Positions 1 through 8,624 of a DNA stretch of 47,092 nucleotides are shown here, piece after piece; the first letter of the stretch is position 1; every line of letters starts with the position of its first letter. The translations under genes were made by a program, and so were the position numbers. Source of the DNA: a virus; IMG/VR virus record IMGVR_UViG_3300049718_000044, positions 1 to 47,092 of that record; one strand, 5' to 3'. Under the pieces are notes generated by a model. It was not told where the DNA came from and ran no database searches. It saw only the letters and a list, made by a program, of their open reading frames with translations.

Positions 1-127
1 GGCCTGGCCTGCTGCTGGCGCGGTCGCAGGGTCTAGCATCGAGTAGCTAGCGGTCGTGGCAGCAACACCGTGGGTGACGGCGCCGGAGGTGGCGCCGTTG
101 AGCTTGAGTGACAAAGCGCCAACGGCC
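1..127. repeat. Left copy of 127-bp terminal direct repeat
   Basis: These 127 bases are identical to 46966..47092. The copy lies inside a continuous reading frame (the junction-spanning tail-fibre gene). An exact 127-base overlap equals a common largest assembler k-mer, so it most likely marks a circular contig rather than a physical terminal repeat. The unique genome length is then 46,965 bp. Confidence 0.97.
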
Positions 128-906
128 CCTGCTACGTCCAGAAGATCGGACGGTGTCTTGCCGATGCCAACATAATTTGTAGTTGGTGAAACGGTGATCC
201 CGTTGGTGTTGCCGTAGCCAAGTGGCGTTGCGATCCGGATGCTATTGCCAGAATTGGCGCCGAGGTACGTCACATTATCACTCGATACTCCAAGTATATT
301 TTGTTGTGCTCCAGAAGTATTCGCCATGCGAAAAAATTGATTGTTCGCAATTGAAAACGCATAGCCGCCTATTGTACCTGTAAGGTCAATCCCCGTATAT
401 GCAAGCCCTGTTAGCTTCAAAAGTGGTGGGTAGCCGCCTGGTGCAGTACCGCCAGCAAGCGTTGTTGTTCCCGATGCGGCGTTGTCAGTTATCCGAGAAT
501 CCCCCCACCCGCTCGCAGTCTTCACTGGGACGTAATACGTGGTTCCGCTCAGGGTGCCGCTTCCCGCAACATAGGTCCCGCTCAAGTCCGGCACGACCGA
601 CGTGCTGATCTTCGTGTTGCTGTCCAGGCACGGGATGCCGTTGGCCGTGTTGCTGCAGTAGTCGGAATAGGTGGTGGTGACTGAGGCACACGCATTCCAC
701 GCAGTAGCCGACGATCCAGGCAGCGTGACCGTCACCCCTGGTGTCTGCACGCACTTGACCTGGCCGGTCGTCTTATCGAGTGAAGGCGTGCCTGCGATAC
801 CAGGCGAGTTGCTCCCAGGCGTTACCGTCACACCAAAGGCAAACGGCGAAGCAATTAGGCCAGCGACGGCCAGTGCAATCAGTGCGCGCGCTACAACTCG
901 TTTCAT
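1..906 (-). CDS. Tail fibre-like protein with signal peptide, N-terminal part (cut by contig ends)
   Basis: The ATG at 904-906 overlaps the TAA of the upstream hub gene (TAATG). The frame then stays open to base 1 and continues at 46965 down to the TGA at 45898. The intact gene is 1,974 nt, 657 residues. The N-terminus has a clear Sec-type signal: MKRVVAR, then a hydrophobic core ALIALAVAGLIA, then SPFAFG with a probable cleavage after residue 23-25. What follows is Gly/Ser/Thr/Asn-rich and beta-prone, as in tail fibres and adhesins. Its position directly after the tail hub gene fits a distal fibre. A secretion signal is unusual for a phage virion fibre, which assembles in the cytoplasm, so it could instead be an exported or host-surface protein. 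The fibre role is inferred; the gene and its junction are directly visible. Confidence 0.85.
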   Translation of the reverse strand, partial: MKRVVARALIALAVAGLIASPFAFGVTVTPGSNSPGIAGTPSLDKTTGQVKCVQTPGVTVTLPGSSATAWNACASVTTTYSDYCSNTANGIPCLDSNTKISTSVVPDLSGTYVAGSGTLSGTTYYVPVKTASGWGDSRITDNAASGTTTLAGGTAPGGYPPLLKLTGLAYTGIDLTGTIGGYAFSIANNQFFRMANTSGAQQNILGVSSDNVTYLGANSGNSIRIATPLGYGNTNGITVSPTTNYVGIGKTPSDLLDVAGAVGALSLKLNGATSGAVTHGVAATTASYSMLDPATAPAAGQA

Positions 907-3900
907 TAGGCGGACCCTCCTGCAAACTGCCAAAACTTCAAACTGCCTGAATCTGTCATGAGTGACAGTTGTATGATGTCGTCAGGTTCGGGGAACATGT
1001 CTTCGTACACGCCGCCGATCTTCTTTGTCTTGATCTGCGCGCCGCTTGTCGGAGTGCCTGCTGCTGTGACAGTGCAAGCATCTACAAAAGAAAATGTCAA
1101 CTGTGTGCCGCCTATTGACGTGCTGGTGTCAACGCCCACCAGCGGCCCGGCCCCATGCACGCGCAGATGCTTGTGGCTGCCGAACCCTGAGATCACACCG
1201 TCCACAATCGTGACGTCAAACCAGCCGTCGTCGGGCGGCGCTTGCAGGGCCAGGGTTGAACCAAGCGGCATGCGCAGAAGGATGGCGTTGACCCCATCGT
1301 AGGTAATCGTCAGGGTGACGGGCGTGGTGGAATCCGTGTGCAGCGTGGGAATCAGGACAAACGTATTGTCCGATGCAAGGGATACGTGCGGCGACTGATA
1401 CACGAGCGGTCCGAGAGCTTGCGGGCCGGGCACAAGCGGCGCGGATTGAATCTCAAACAACACGCCGGGGTTGCTGCCAGAGCAGTACACCTTGAACCCG
1501 ATGGTGGTGGTGGCCCCAACGTCCCCGCCATCGACTGTCACCCACGTGGGCGTGATGGTCCATGGTGCTGCCGGGATGCTTGTTACTCCCGGCGTGTTGG
1601 GCAGCATGGGAAACGCTTGCGGGAAATCGCTGCCCGTGCTTGTGGCTGTTCTTGTGGCTGACATGACGAGGCCTGAGTCGCCAGACACGCGCACGCCCGC
1701 GAACTGGTCAGCACGCAGCAGCTTTGGAGTGCTAACAAGCGGTGAAGTGGTGCCAAGGTCTACCCAGGCCATGGGAGCCACCCCCAGCACGATGTTGTCC
1801 GTTTGCATCTGCAAGAAGTGCGCGCCGTAGGTCGTGCCGTTCAATACCTGGACCACCATATCCTTGGCGAAGGCATCGGACGTGCTGAAGTCGGGGTCGC
1901 GGTGCATGCGCGCGTGTGTGGCGACGAAAGAGTACCCACCGCCTACGGCCTCTTCCCAGTGGCCTCCGATGTCATCGACCACATAGGGGCCGTCGTACTC
2001 CTTGCCGGTGAGCGACCCCGGCAAGGACAACGCAAGGAAAGATCGGCCCACTGCCCAGGCATCCGCGCCAAACGCGCCGGTTCCCGTTCCGCCCTGAATG
2101 CCGGTGAAGGGGTTCATGCCATCGAACATGTCGGCGGTGAGCGGCCCTGCGATTGTACGCTCCATCACGCCAGGGGAGATCTGCGCGAATATGCTGAACA
2201 CGACACCGGTACCTGCCCAGGCGGACGCGCTGAACGCCGCCACCACCGCGCCTCGGTCGTTCGCATCGAGCACCTGTGCCGTCCTGTACTCCTCAAACGC
2301 CAGCGGCGTGGTGGGCGCGACGGGGCTTGGCAACGGAAGGTTTGGCACGGTGAGAGCCTGCGACGGGTAGAAGAAGACATCCTCGCAACATTCGACCTTG
2401 ATCGAGTTGTCGATGCCGTCGCCCAGGTGGATACCCGTCACGCGCATGACCATGGAGTTAATGCCGAGGTCAGGCCAGTTGAGCACGAAGGGGGATCCGA
2501 TGTTGAAGCCCGCCGCCTGCCTTGCCGCAATGACCGTGCAGGAAAGCAGCGGCGTGGACAACATGCGCAGGTCGCGCAGCGCGAGCTTGGCGGCGTTGGC
2601 CTGCGACGTGATGCCGGGGTAGTCGATCTGGGCAGAGACGATCCCGCCCTGCGCTTGAATCAAGCCATCCTCGTAAATGGTGACGCTGCCCTGGTCGCCC
2701 GAGCGCGTGGAGGCCGAGTAGGTAACGGTCACGCAGTTGACCAGCTCGCCCGGCTGCTTGCGGGATGCGCTCTCAATACTCACCACGTTGGACTCGTCGA
2801 GCACAGTCAAATCGCCGTATGTGTAGTCGTTGCGAATGAGCTTGAGTACGAACTGCCCCGAGGTGCGGTCTACGTACAGCACGCCCGTGATGTGGCGAAG
2901 GATGTCAGCCAAGAAGTCTTCGATGGTCGTTTGCGAGGACCACACGTGCGACATCCCCAAGCGTTCGTTGTAGAGCGTGTCGGCGGCTGCGGTAAAAGAG
3001 GCGTCGTTGATGTTGGCCTCTGCGTACCCCATGCCCCAGTACGGATCGGTCAGGGCCTCGCGGATGATGTGCGCCGGGTTCATGTCCACCACGCCAGCGG
3101 GCGCAGCGGCCTCCTGCCCCACCTGGATGCCAGCGTAGATGAACTGCCCGGTTCCGACATGGTTCCCGCTCGCGTCCGAGCCATTGATCACTCGATACGC
3201 AATGACGTTGATGCCGCCAGTGTTGATCAATTCCTTCGGAATGACTGCGGTCGAGTTGTACTGCGCCATCTCGCCCTGCCCCGTTGGCGTTAGCGTGATG
3301 GGCGTGCCGTTGAACCACAGTTCTCCCGTATCGTCGTGCCACATGCGCACGTTCAGGGGGAAGACTGGCAGCGCGCCGATGTTCCAGCGCATCCATAGCT
3401 TGGTTCCCACGACCGAGCGGCCATTCGGCCACGTTCCCAGAACCGTCGAGCCATCCGTGGGAAGCTGCGTTCCGCAAGGTGGGATGTAGTAATTAGGCCA
3501 ATTGAAGTATTTGCCCACGTCCACCTTGACAATGGCGTTGCCGATGCCACCAGGCCCCTGTGCCCAGTCAGAATCGTCATAGCTCACGGCGCTGAAGTCG
3601 GTCCAGTCGTTCGTAACCTTGTACTTCCACACGTCGGACAAGCTGCGCTCGCCGTTGGAAATCTCGGCCTTAGCGTCGTACCACTGCACGCTTGCCCCGC
3701 CTAGGCGCGTGTGGATGCGCTTGACGATGAACGTCCAGGGCTTGAGGTACGGACTCGTGCCGATGCGCCCACCCTGGAACACCACCGACGCCACGCCCTT
3801 GTACTTAGGCCCTAGGGTGTAGCCGAGCTTTTCAGCCATGTAGTCGTCCTCGCCCGCGTCTGTCCCCGCCACACTGACGGCGCCCTTGTTCAATTCCCAC

Positions 3901-4319
3901 CCACCGAGAACGGAGTCAGGCCCGACGTAGATGTTATTGCCAGTGCCGCCGCCGCCTAGCTGCTGGGGCACACCCGCCGATCCGTCATCTGCTACAAGCG
4001 TACCCCCGTCGTTGATGTAAGGCTGGCCGGCAACGAAAATCTGCATCAGCTCATCGATCAGCCCATGGCAGATCCCCATCTGAAGACCTGCATAGTAGTA
4101 TTGATCGTTGTTCACCGGAATGATCTGAAGGTCTCCGTACCAGCACGTATTGATCTGTGTTAACTCGCGCGTGCCGAACACCGCGGGAATTGCGATCCCC
4201 TCTGTGGCCGTTGGCCCCTGCACCTGGCCCGGCGCCTGGGTGGGTGGCTTCATCTTGCTCTGCATGTAGAGCGAGTAGATGAACGCCGCGATAGTGACAC
4301 CAGCAACGAACCAAGCCAT
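906..4319 (-). CDS. Tail tip/hub host-specificity protein (J-like)
   Basis: 1,137 residues, the largest protein in the genome. It begins with a hydrophobic segment (about residues 3-19, WFVAGVTIAAFIYSLYM), then a conserved-looking N-terminal part with GIAIPAVFGT. The middle, about residues 415-660, has the tail-hub features of the lambda J / GTA host-specificity group: HIIREALTDPYWGMG, a segment on decoding a local query (ILRHITGVLYVD) and a beta-rich domain ending near ECCEDVFFYP. The C-terminal 450 residues are beta-rich and variable, the usual receptor-binding end. It lies last in the tail series, after the DUF2163-type gene, which is the canonical hub slot. It starts in a TAATG overlap with the preceding gene and ends TAA-TGA, a tandem stop that also overlaps the fibre start. 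Confidence 0.85.
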   Translation of the reverse strand: MAWFVAGVTIAAFIYSLYMQSKMKPPTQAPGQVQGPTATEGIAIPAVFGTRELTQINTCWYGDLQIIPVNNDQYYYAGLQMGICHGLIDELMQIFVAGQPYINDGGTLVADDGSAGVPQQLGGGGTGNNIYVGPDSVLGGWELNKGAVSVAGTDAGEDDYMAEKLGYTLGPKYKGVASVVFQGGRIGTSPYLKPWTFIVKRIHTRLGGASVQWYDAKAEISNGERSLSDVWKYKVTNDWTDFSAVSYDDSDWAQGPGGIGNAIVKVDVGKYFNWPNYYIPPCGTQLPTDGSTVLGTWPNGRSVVGTKLWMRWNIGALPVFPLNVRMWHDDTGELWFNGTPITLTPTGQGEMAQYNSTAVIPKELINTGGINVIAYRVINGSDASGNHVGTGQFIYAGIQVGQEAAAPAGVVDMNPAHIIREALTDPYWGMGYAEANINDASFTAAADTLYNERLGMSHVWSSQTTIEDFLADILRHITGVLYVDRTSGQFVLKLIRNDYTYGDLTVLDESNVVSIESASRKQPGELVNCVTVTYSASTRSGDQGSVTIYEDGLIQAQGGIVSAQIDYPGITSQANAAKLALRDLRMLSTPLLSCTVIAARQAAGFNIGSPFVLNWPDLGINSMVMRVTGIHLGDGIDNSIKVECCEDVFFYPSQALTVPNLPLPSPVAPTTPLAFEEYRTAQVLDANDRGAVVAAFSASAWAGTGVVFSIFAQISPGVMERTIAGPLTADMFDGMNPFTGIQGGTGTGAFGADAWAVGRSFLALSLPGSLTGKEYDGPYVVDDIGGHWEEAVGGGYSFVATHARMHRDPDFSTSDAFAKDMVVQVLNGTTYGAHFLQMQTDNIVLGVAPMAWVDLGTTSPLVSTPKLLRADQFAGVRVSGDSGLVMSATRTATSTGSDFPQAFPMLPNTPGVTSIPAAPWTITPTWVTVDGGDVGATTTIGFKVYCSGSNPGVLFEIQSAPLVPGPQALGPLVYQSPHVSLASDNTFVLIPTLHTDSTTPVTLTITYDGVNAILLRMPLGSTLALQAPPDDGWFDVTIVDGVISGFGSHKHLRVHGAGPLVGVDTSTSIGGTQLTFSFVDACTVTAAGTPTSGAQIKTKKIGGVYEDMFPEPDDIIQLSLMTDSGSLKFWQFAGGSA

Positions 4320-5128
4320 TAGAAGATCCTCGTTGTGGTGTTGAATGGGTTAATGCGCGGGATGCCTGGCCACCCGCCGAAGTTGCCAAAGTTGTTGTAT
4401 GTCGCGCACCCCGAGGTGGAGTGGTCACAGCCGGGGTACAGCGTGACGGCGAACCCGCTCGGGTGCGCAACCATGTTCTGCGCAAGGTCGCTCGAATGTC
4501 GCATGAGCGTGATCGTGGTGCTGTTCTGCTCAACGATGAAAAAGATTGATCCGTTGGGCGACTTCAGCGTACCGCCTTTGAAGTCCCCCGTCAGCGATGC
4601 AAACCCTACGATTGCACCACTCAACGATGTGACCGTATTCGCCACTGCGTAGGTTGCCGGGTTCACGTTGCAGCCTGGCCCAAACAGGCGGTGCCTGCAC
4701 ATGCGCGAATAGGTGGCCTGCAACCCCATCCGGCGAAGCGATGTGAAGACGGGCTCGCATTGCAGAGAAACAGTGGCCACGGACACGGAAGAAAAAGCTA
4801 CGCGCCCCATCCAAATGGTCAGCAGATCTTCATCGTCAAAGTTCGTTCGGTAGATCGTCACCGTCGTCACGGCGTCTGGCGCGTAGCTCAAGAACAGCGC
4901 CGCCACCGGGTTGGTGATTGGCAGCTTCAGATCGATCTGATCCTTGGGGACATCCCCTGTATGCGCGATAGGCCCGCAGATGATCGCCTCTGGGCCCCAC
5001 GTTCGCCCGCCCTTGGAAAGCGTCTCTGGCGCGGCGGCGTAGCGCCACACCTGGGAGCCAGAAGCGAACTCGAACAGCAGTACGGGGTTGCTCTCCTGCT
5101 GTGATATGTCCTTCGCCGCGTAGCTCAT
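4319..5128 (-). CDS. Distal tail protein, DUF2163/BR0599 family
   Basis: 269 residues. The C-terminal half carries the spaced cysteines typical of the BR0599-type phage tail family: RMCRHRLFGPGCNVN (about residues 143-157), later YPGCDHSTSGC (about 232-242), then a NFGGWPGIP motif near the end. This family sits between the GTA gp12-like distal protein and the hub and is part of the baseplate ring that organises the tail tip. It is sandwiched exactly there. Its ATG overlaps the stop of the 388-residue gene by 4 bases (ATGA), and its TAA overlaps the hub start. The four cysteines could bind a metal or, by analogy with related tail hubs, an Fe-S cluster; that is inference. Confidence 0.85.
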   Translation of the reverse strand: MSYAAKDISQQESNPVLLFEFASGSQVWRYAAAPETLSKGGRTWGPEAIICGPIAHTGDVPKDQIDLKLPITNPVAALFLSYAPDAVTTVTIYRTNFDDEDLLTIWMGRVAFSSVSVATVSLQCEPVFTSLRRMGLQATYSRMCRHRLFGPGCNVNPATYAVANTVTSLSGAIVGFASLTGDFKGGTLKSPNGSIFFIVEQNSTTITLMRHSSDLAQNMVAHPSGFAVTLYPGCDHSTSGCATYNNFGNFGGWPGIPRINPFNTTTRIF

Positions 5129-6291
5129 GGGTAGATCGGAACCTCTTTAGTTGCGGCTACGATGGTCGCCTGACGGCCGGGGAGGTGTTGGATCTCGATG
5201 CGGTCAGAGTCCAGGCGCGAGAGGGTTAACTTGCTCACCTTAAGCGCAGCCATGGGCCAGGTGGATCCGGACCACGAACCCGACCAGTAAAGCAACTCGT
5301 TTGCCCCTGACGTCGCCACGCTTACAATTCTGAGCGGAACAAAGACTCCCGTGGCTTCGTTCATCACGGCCAGATCCATGGGCAGTGGGTACTCGGTGGC
5401 GAAGCCCATAGCCGCGACTTGCAGGCTGTTGTCACCCGGCGCGATGTCCTTTGTCAGCACCACGTCGCCGTTCCAACTCGAAGTCCAGAACCTCTTCCAC
5501 CTCCCGCGCAGGGTGTGCAGCCACACGCGCAGTTCCCACAGGTCCGCCGCATTCTGCGCTGTCCACGCCAGCACCGCCGACTGGTTAGGGGTCGCATAGA
5601 TCGGGTACTTGTAGATCGGGCCGGTCCTTGAATCCAGCTCCTCAACCTCGCGGACGTTGTGCTCGGAAATGCTGTTGATGACCTCGATGGGGTCTGTGAC
5701 GAGAGGGTACCCAAGGTAGCTTGGATACAGGTCAGAGCCCATGCTGAGAAGGTCTTCGGTATCCACGCACAGGAACGCGGCGCTGGCTTGCGAGTACGTG
5801 TGCGGGCCACGGTCGCCCGTGAAGTCCTGCGAGAAGGTGCCCACACGCAGGGGCGCGACCCATGGGAGCGTATAGCCTGCGACGGTCGCGCTGATCGATA
5901 TGGTGCCCAAGCCCCCATTGACGACCGATGTCACCGAGACAACCTCGTAGCTGGCGTTGCTACCCCACACGAGGGCGAAGCCGCCTTGGCGGTACGCGGG
6001 CGCGTGGGTCGTAGTCACGGGCAGCGTGACGGTAGCTGCGCCAATGGTTGGAATCTGCGTAGCATTGGGCCAGTCGGGCACGTACACCGGATCGCCGCCC
6101 ACCACGCGGGCAAGCTCGCGCGCAGCCGCGTAGTCGATGTCTTCGAGCTGGTACTTGAAAGCGTAGGACGTGCGCGGCATCTGGCACAAGCACTGCGGGT
6201 ATTCCGCACGCTTGCACTTGATGATGCTGGTCAGCCATTCGAGGCTTTCCACCACGTTCATTTGAGGCATGAATGGCCACGCTACGGTCAT
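5125..6291 (-). CDS. Minor/distal tail protein
   Basis: 388 residues, no signal peptide or membrane segment, beta-rich with many aromatic residues. It has an internal region with two cysteines in CKRAEYPQCLCQ (about residues 26-37). I do not recognise a named domain with certainty. Its place between the tape measure and the DUF2163 protein corresponds to the distal tail protein slot (DIT/GTA gp12-like) that caps the tube and starts the baseplate. Start ATG overlaps the tape-measure stop (ATGA). Strongly supported as a gene by continuous frame and tight coupling; the exact role comes from position only. Confidence 0.75.
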   Translation of the reverse strand: MTVAWPFMPQMNVVESLEWLTSIIKCKRAEYPQCLCQMPRTSYAFKYQLEDIDYAAARELARVVGGDPVYVPDWPNATQIPTIGAATVTLPVTTTHAPAYRQGGFALVWGSNASYEVVSVTSVVNGGLGTISISATVAGYTLPWVAPLRVGTFSQDFTGDRGPHTYSQASAAFLCVDTEDLLSMGSDLYPSYLGYPLVTDPIEVINSISEHNVREVEELDSRTGPIYKYPIYATPNQSAVLAWTAQNAADLWELRVWLHTLRGRWKRFWTSSWNGDVVLTKDIAPGDNSLQVAAMGFATEYPLPMDLAVMNEATGVFVPLRIVSVATSGANELLYWSGSWSGSTWPMAALKVSKLTLSRLDSDRIEIQHLPGRQATIVAATKEVPIYP

Positions 6292-8624
6292 CGGTTGCCC
6301 AACGCTTGGATCGTGCGGTGGTTTTTCTGAAGGTGGATGTTGACCGTCCGAACCCCCTGCGTGCTGGACAGGTAGCGGTTGACGGCCTCGTGCGGATCGA
6401 AGCTGGCGTTGACCGTGATGTTGGGCGATCCGCCACCCATCATCTTAGCCGTGTCCGCGCGGCTGGTGACGTCGGCTGGGCCTCGCACAAGCTCTGGGCC
6501 ACGCTCGCCCACGAGGCCAATCGAGCCTGCGGGGATGCGCCCGCCCAGGTCGTGGGCTCCCGAGTAGTTTGCCGCTGAGATCATGGCGATGATCTTCGCA
6601 CCCTCGGCGGCGGCAGCGAGCCCGGCCGGGATGCCCGCAGGCCAACCCAGCTCCATGGCCTTCCCCATGCCGACTGCCATGGATACGCCCGCGCTCGCGA
6701 CGGCGAATGCTTTCTGTGCGGCGAACAGGGTCTTGTAAACGTCACTCTGTTTGGCCCCTGAACGCTTGGACGCTTCGGCCAGGTTTGCAAAAATCATCTC
6801 GGCGTTCTGCGTGGACTGCTGCATCAGCGCAGCGTCGCTTTCACGGATCTGAATGTTGGCCTGCTTGTGGATCTCAACCTTCAGCTTCTCGTGTTCCGCT
6901 TCCGAAACAAGGTCTTCGTCTCGCGCCTCTTGGGCGGCTTCCAACTTGCGGCGTTCGTCGTCGCGAATGCGCTCAACATCAGTCATGGCGGGGCTCATGA
7001 GATCGGCGTGCTTGTTGGTCTTGTCGCGTGCGGCGCCGTGCTTCTGCTGCGCAACCTCGTCCATGTGCGCAGCCCACTGGTCTTCGTTCTTCTTGCGCAG
7101 GACGCCGCCCTCGTCGTTATAGTCGTTCAGGACCTCTTTGCGCTTTTCGTAGCTTTCTCGGATCGCATCCTCTTCCCCTTTGAGGGTCTTCTTGATTCCT
7201 TCCAGTTCTTTGTCGTTGGCTTCCAGCTTGGCGTCAAGATCGTCCAAGAACGCCTTGCGGTTGTCGGCCGACAGCTTGCGCATGCCCTTGTCGAATGCTT
7301 CGCCAGTGTCGCCCTTGGGCTTCTTATCTTTCTTGTCACCCCCTGCTATTTTTGCATACGCTGCGTCCTCTTCTGCCAAAGCGGCTCGCGCATCGAAGTC
7401 GTAGGCGGCCTGAAACTCTTCGTCCGTTGACGCCGCCAAGATCGCTTTTCGATTAGCCAGGTGTGTGCGCAAAGCAACATCTTCCTTGCTCTGTGCCTTC
7501 TCGTGGATGTCGCGGATTTTATCGGCGATTGTCTCAGCTTGGCTCTCCTCTTCCTCACCCCACTTGCCATCCATGAAGTGGTCCAGAACATCCCGCTTCT
7601 CCTTGCTCATACCGGGCGGCTTCTTGGAGATGGTGAACAGCAGCGCTTCGATGGACTTCCCCAGCCCATCAATCACCCAGGCAGCATCGCCGATGCTGGT
7701 CTTGATGATGTCTCCGATCACGCTGTTGCCGATGTTGCGGTAAAGATGCTCCCAAGCCTCGGATAGCTCCTTGAGAGATCCCCCCATGGTATCGAGCTGG
7801 CGGGCAGCCGCACCAGCAAACTGGTTGTTTCCCAGCTTGGTGAAGTAGGCTTGCACCGATTCGGCGGTCTTGTTGATCGTCTCGGTCTGTCCGCGAAACG
7901 TGACCTTCAGCTTGTTGCCGTCTTCTTCTGCACTAATGCCGTACTGTCGCAGGCTGCGATACATCCCCATGGAAGCCATGACCACGGCCTGTGAAATGCT
8001 GCCCACGTCCGTGCCGAACGCGCTAGCCATGTTGGAGAACGCCTTGAGGGATTCATCGGTGGGGTCGAGGCCAACTTGCTTCAAGTGGATGAAGGCGTTA
8101 GCGAGCTGGTCTTCCGTGAAGATCGTCTTTTTCGAGACTGCTTCAAGCTCCTCGAACTTCTCCTTAGCGTCTTCCGTGCTCCCCGTGATGCCTTCCAGGC
8201 GCGCGATGATCGACTGGTACTCAACCGTCGCGTGGATCGTCTCTTCAATGACGTGCTTCGCACCCTCGAATGACGCCCAGCCTAGGGCCAGCTTTGCCCC
8301 GAAGGCTACAGCCTCATGCCCACCCTCTTGCATGCTCTCGCCCAGGCGGACGGTAGCCTTTTCAAACATGGACAACCCGGCCCCGCCCATACCGCCAGCA
8401 CTAACGGCGGCCTTCTCCATGGCCTGCAACCCAGTTGCAGCCTCTCGTGCTGCGTGGCCGTGCTCGGTCAGCCTGGCCGATGAAACGGCGACCTTGCTTT
8501 GCAGTGTTGCGGCCGTACCTTCGAGTTGCTTGCTGATCGCCGCAGTCTCCTGCATGCGCTTGTTCGCAAGCTCGAAGCCATCAGAGATCACCTTCAGTTC
8601 AAGGGGCTCTGTGGCTTCACTCAT
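6288..8624 (-). CDS. Tail tape measure protein
   Basis: 778 residues. It is predominantly alpha-helical and Ala/Lys/Glu/Gln-rich, with long heptad-like stretches (about residues 430-640) and a hydrophobic segment around residues 665-700 (VGMGKAMELGWPAGIPAG). The C-terminal end has the GGRIPAGSIGLVGERGPEL motif common at the end of lambda-like tape measures. Tape measure length sets tail length. With the usual 0.15 nm per residue this suggests a tail of roughly 115 nm, a moderate siphovirus tail. It directly follows the frameshifted chaperone pair, the classic order. Its ATG overlaps the chaperone fusion stop (ATGAGTGA), preceded by a GGAAGG ribosome site. No lysozyme or peptidase motif was noticed inside it. 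Confidence 0.93.
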   Translation of the reverse strand: MSEATEPLELKVISDGFELANKRMQETAAISKQLEGTAATLQSKVAVSSARLTEHGHAAREAATGLQAMEKAAVSAGGMGGAGLSMFEKATVRLGESMQEGGHEAVAFGAKLALGWASFEGAKHVIEETIHATVEYQSIIARLEGITGSTEDAKEKFEELEAVSKKTIFTEDQLANAFIHLKQVGLDPTDESLKAFSNMASAFGTDVGSISQAVVMASMGMYRSLRQYGISAEEDGNKLKVTFRGQTETINKTAESVQAYFTKLGNNQFAGAAARQLDTMGGSLKELSEAWEHLYRNIGNSVIGDIIKTSIGDAAWVIDGLGKSIEALLFTISKKPPGMSKEKRDVLDHFMDGKWGEEEESQAETIADKIRDIHEKAQSKEDVALRTHLANRKAILAASTDEEFQAAYDFDARAALAEEDAAYAKIAGGDKKDKKPKGDTGEAFDKGMRKLSADNRKAFLDDLDAKLEANDKELEGIKKTLKGEEDAIRESYEKRKEVLNDYNDEGGVLRKKNEDQWAAHMDEVAQQKHGAARDKTNKHADLMSPAMTDVERIRDDERRKLEAAQEARDEDLVSEAEHEKLKVEIHKQANIQIRESDAALMQQSTQNAEMIFANLAEASKRSGAKQSDVYKTLFAAQKAFAVASAGVSMAVGMGKAMELGWPAGIPAGLAAAAEGAKIIAMISAANYSGAHDLGGRIPAGSIGLVGERGPELVRGPADVTSRADTAKMMGGGSPNITVNASFDPHEAVNRYLSSTQGVRTVNIHLQKNHRTIQALGNR

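Noticed and set aside
1-127. Physical direct terminal repeats of packaged DNA
   Set aside because: Length equals a standard assembler k-mer and a gene reads straight through; circular assembly overlap is simpler.
1803-3293. 496-codon plus-strand open frame opposite the tail hub gene
   Set aside because: GC-rich antisense shadow: His/Arg/Gly-rich, no domain, fully inside a well-supported gene.
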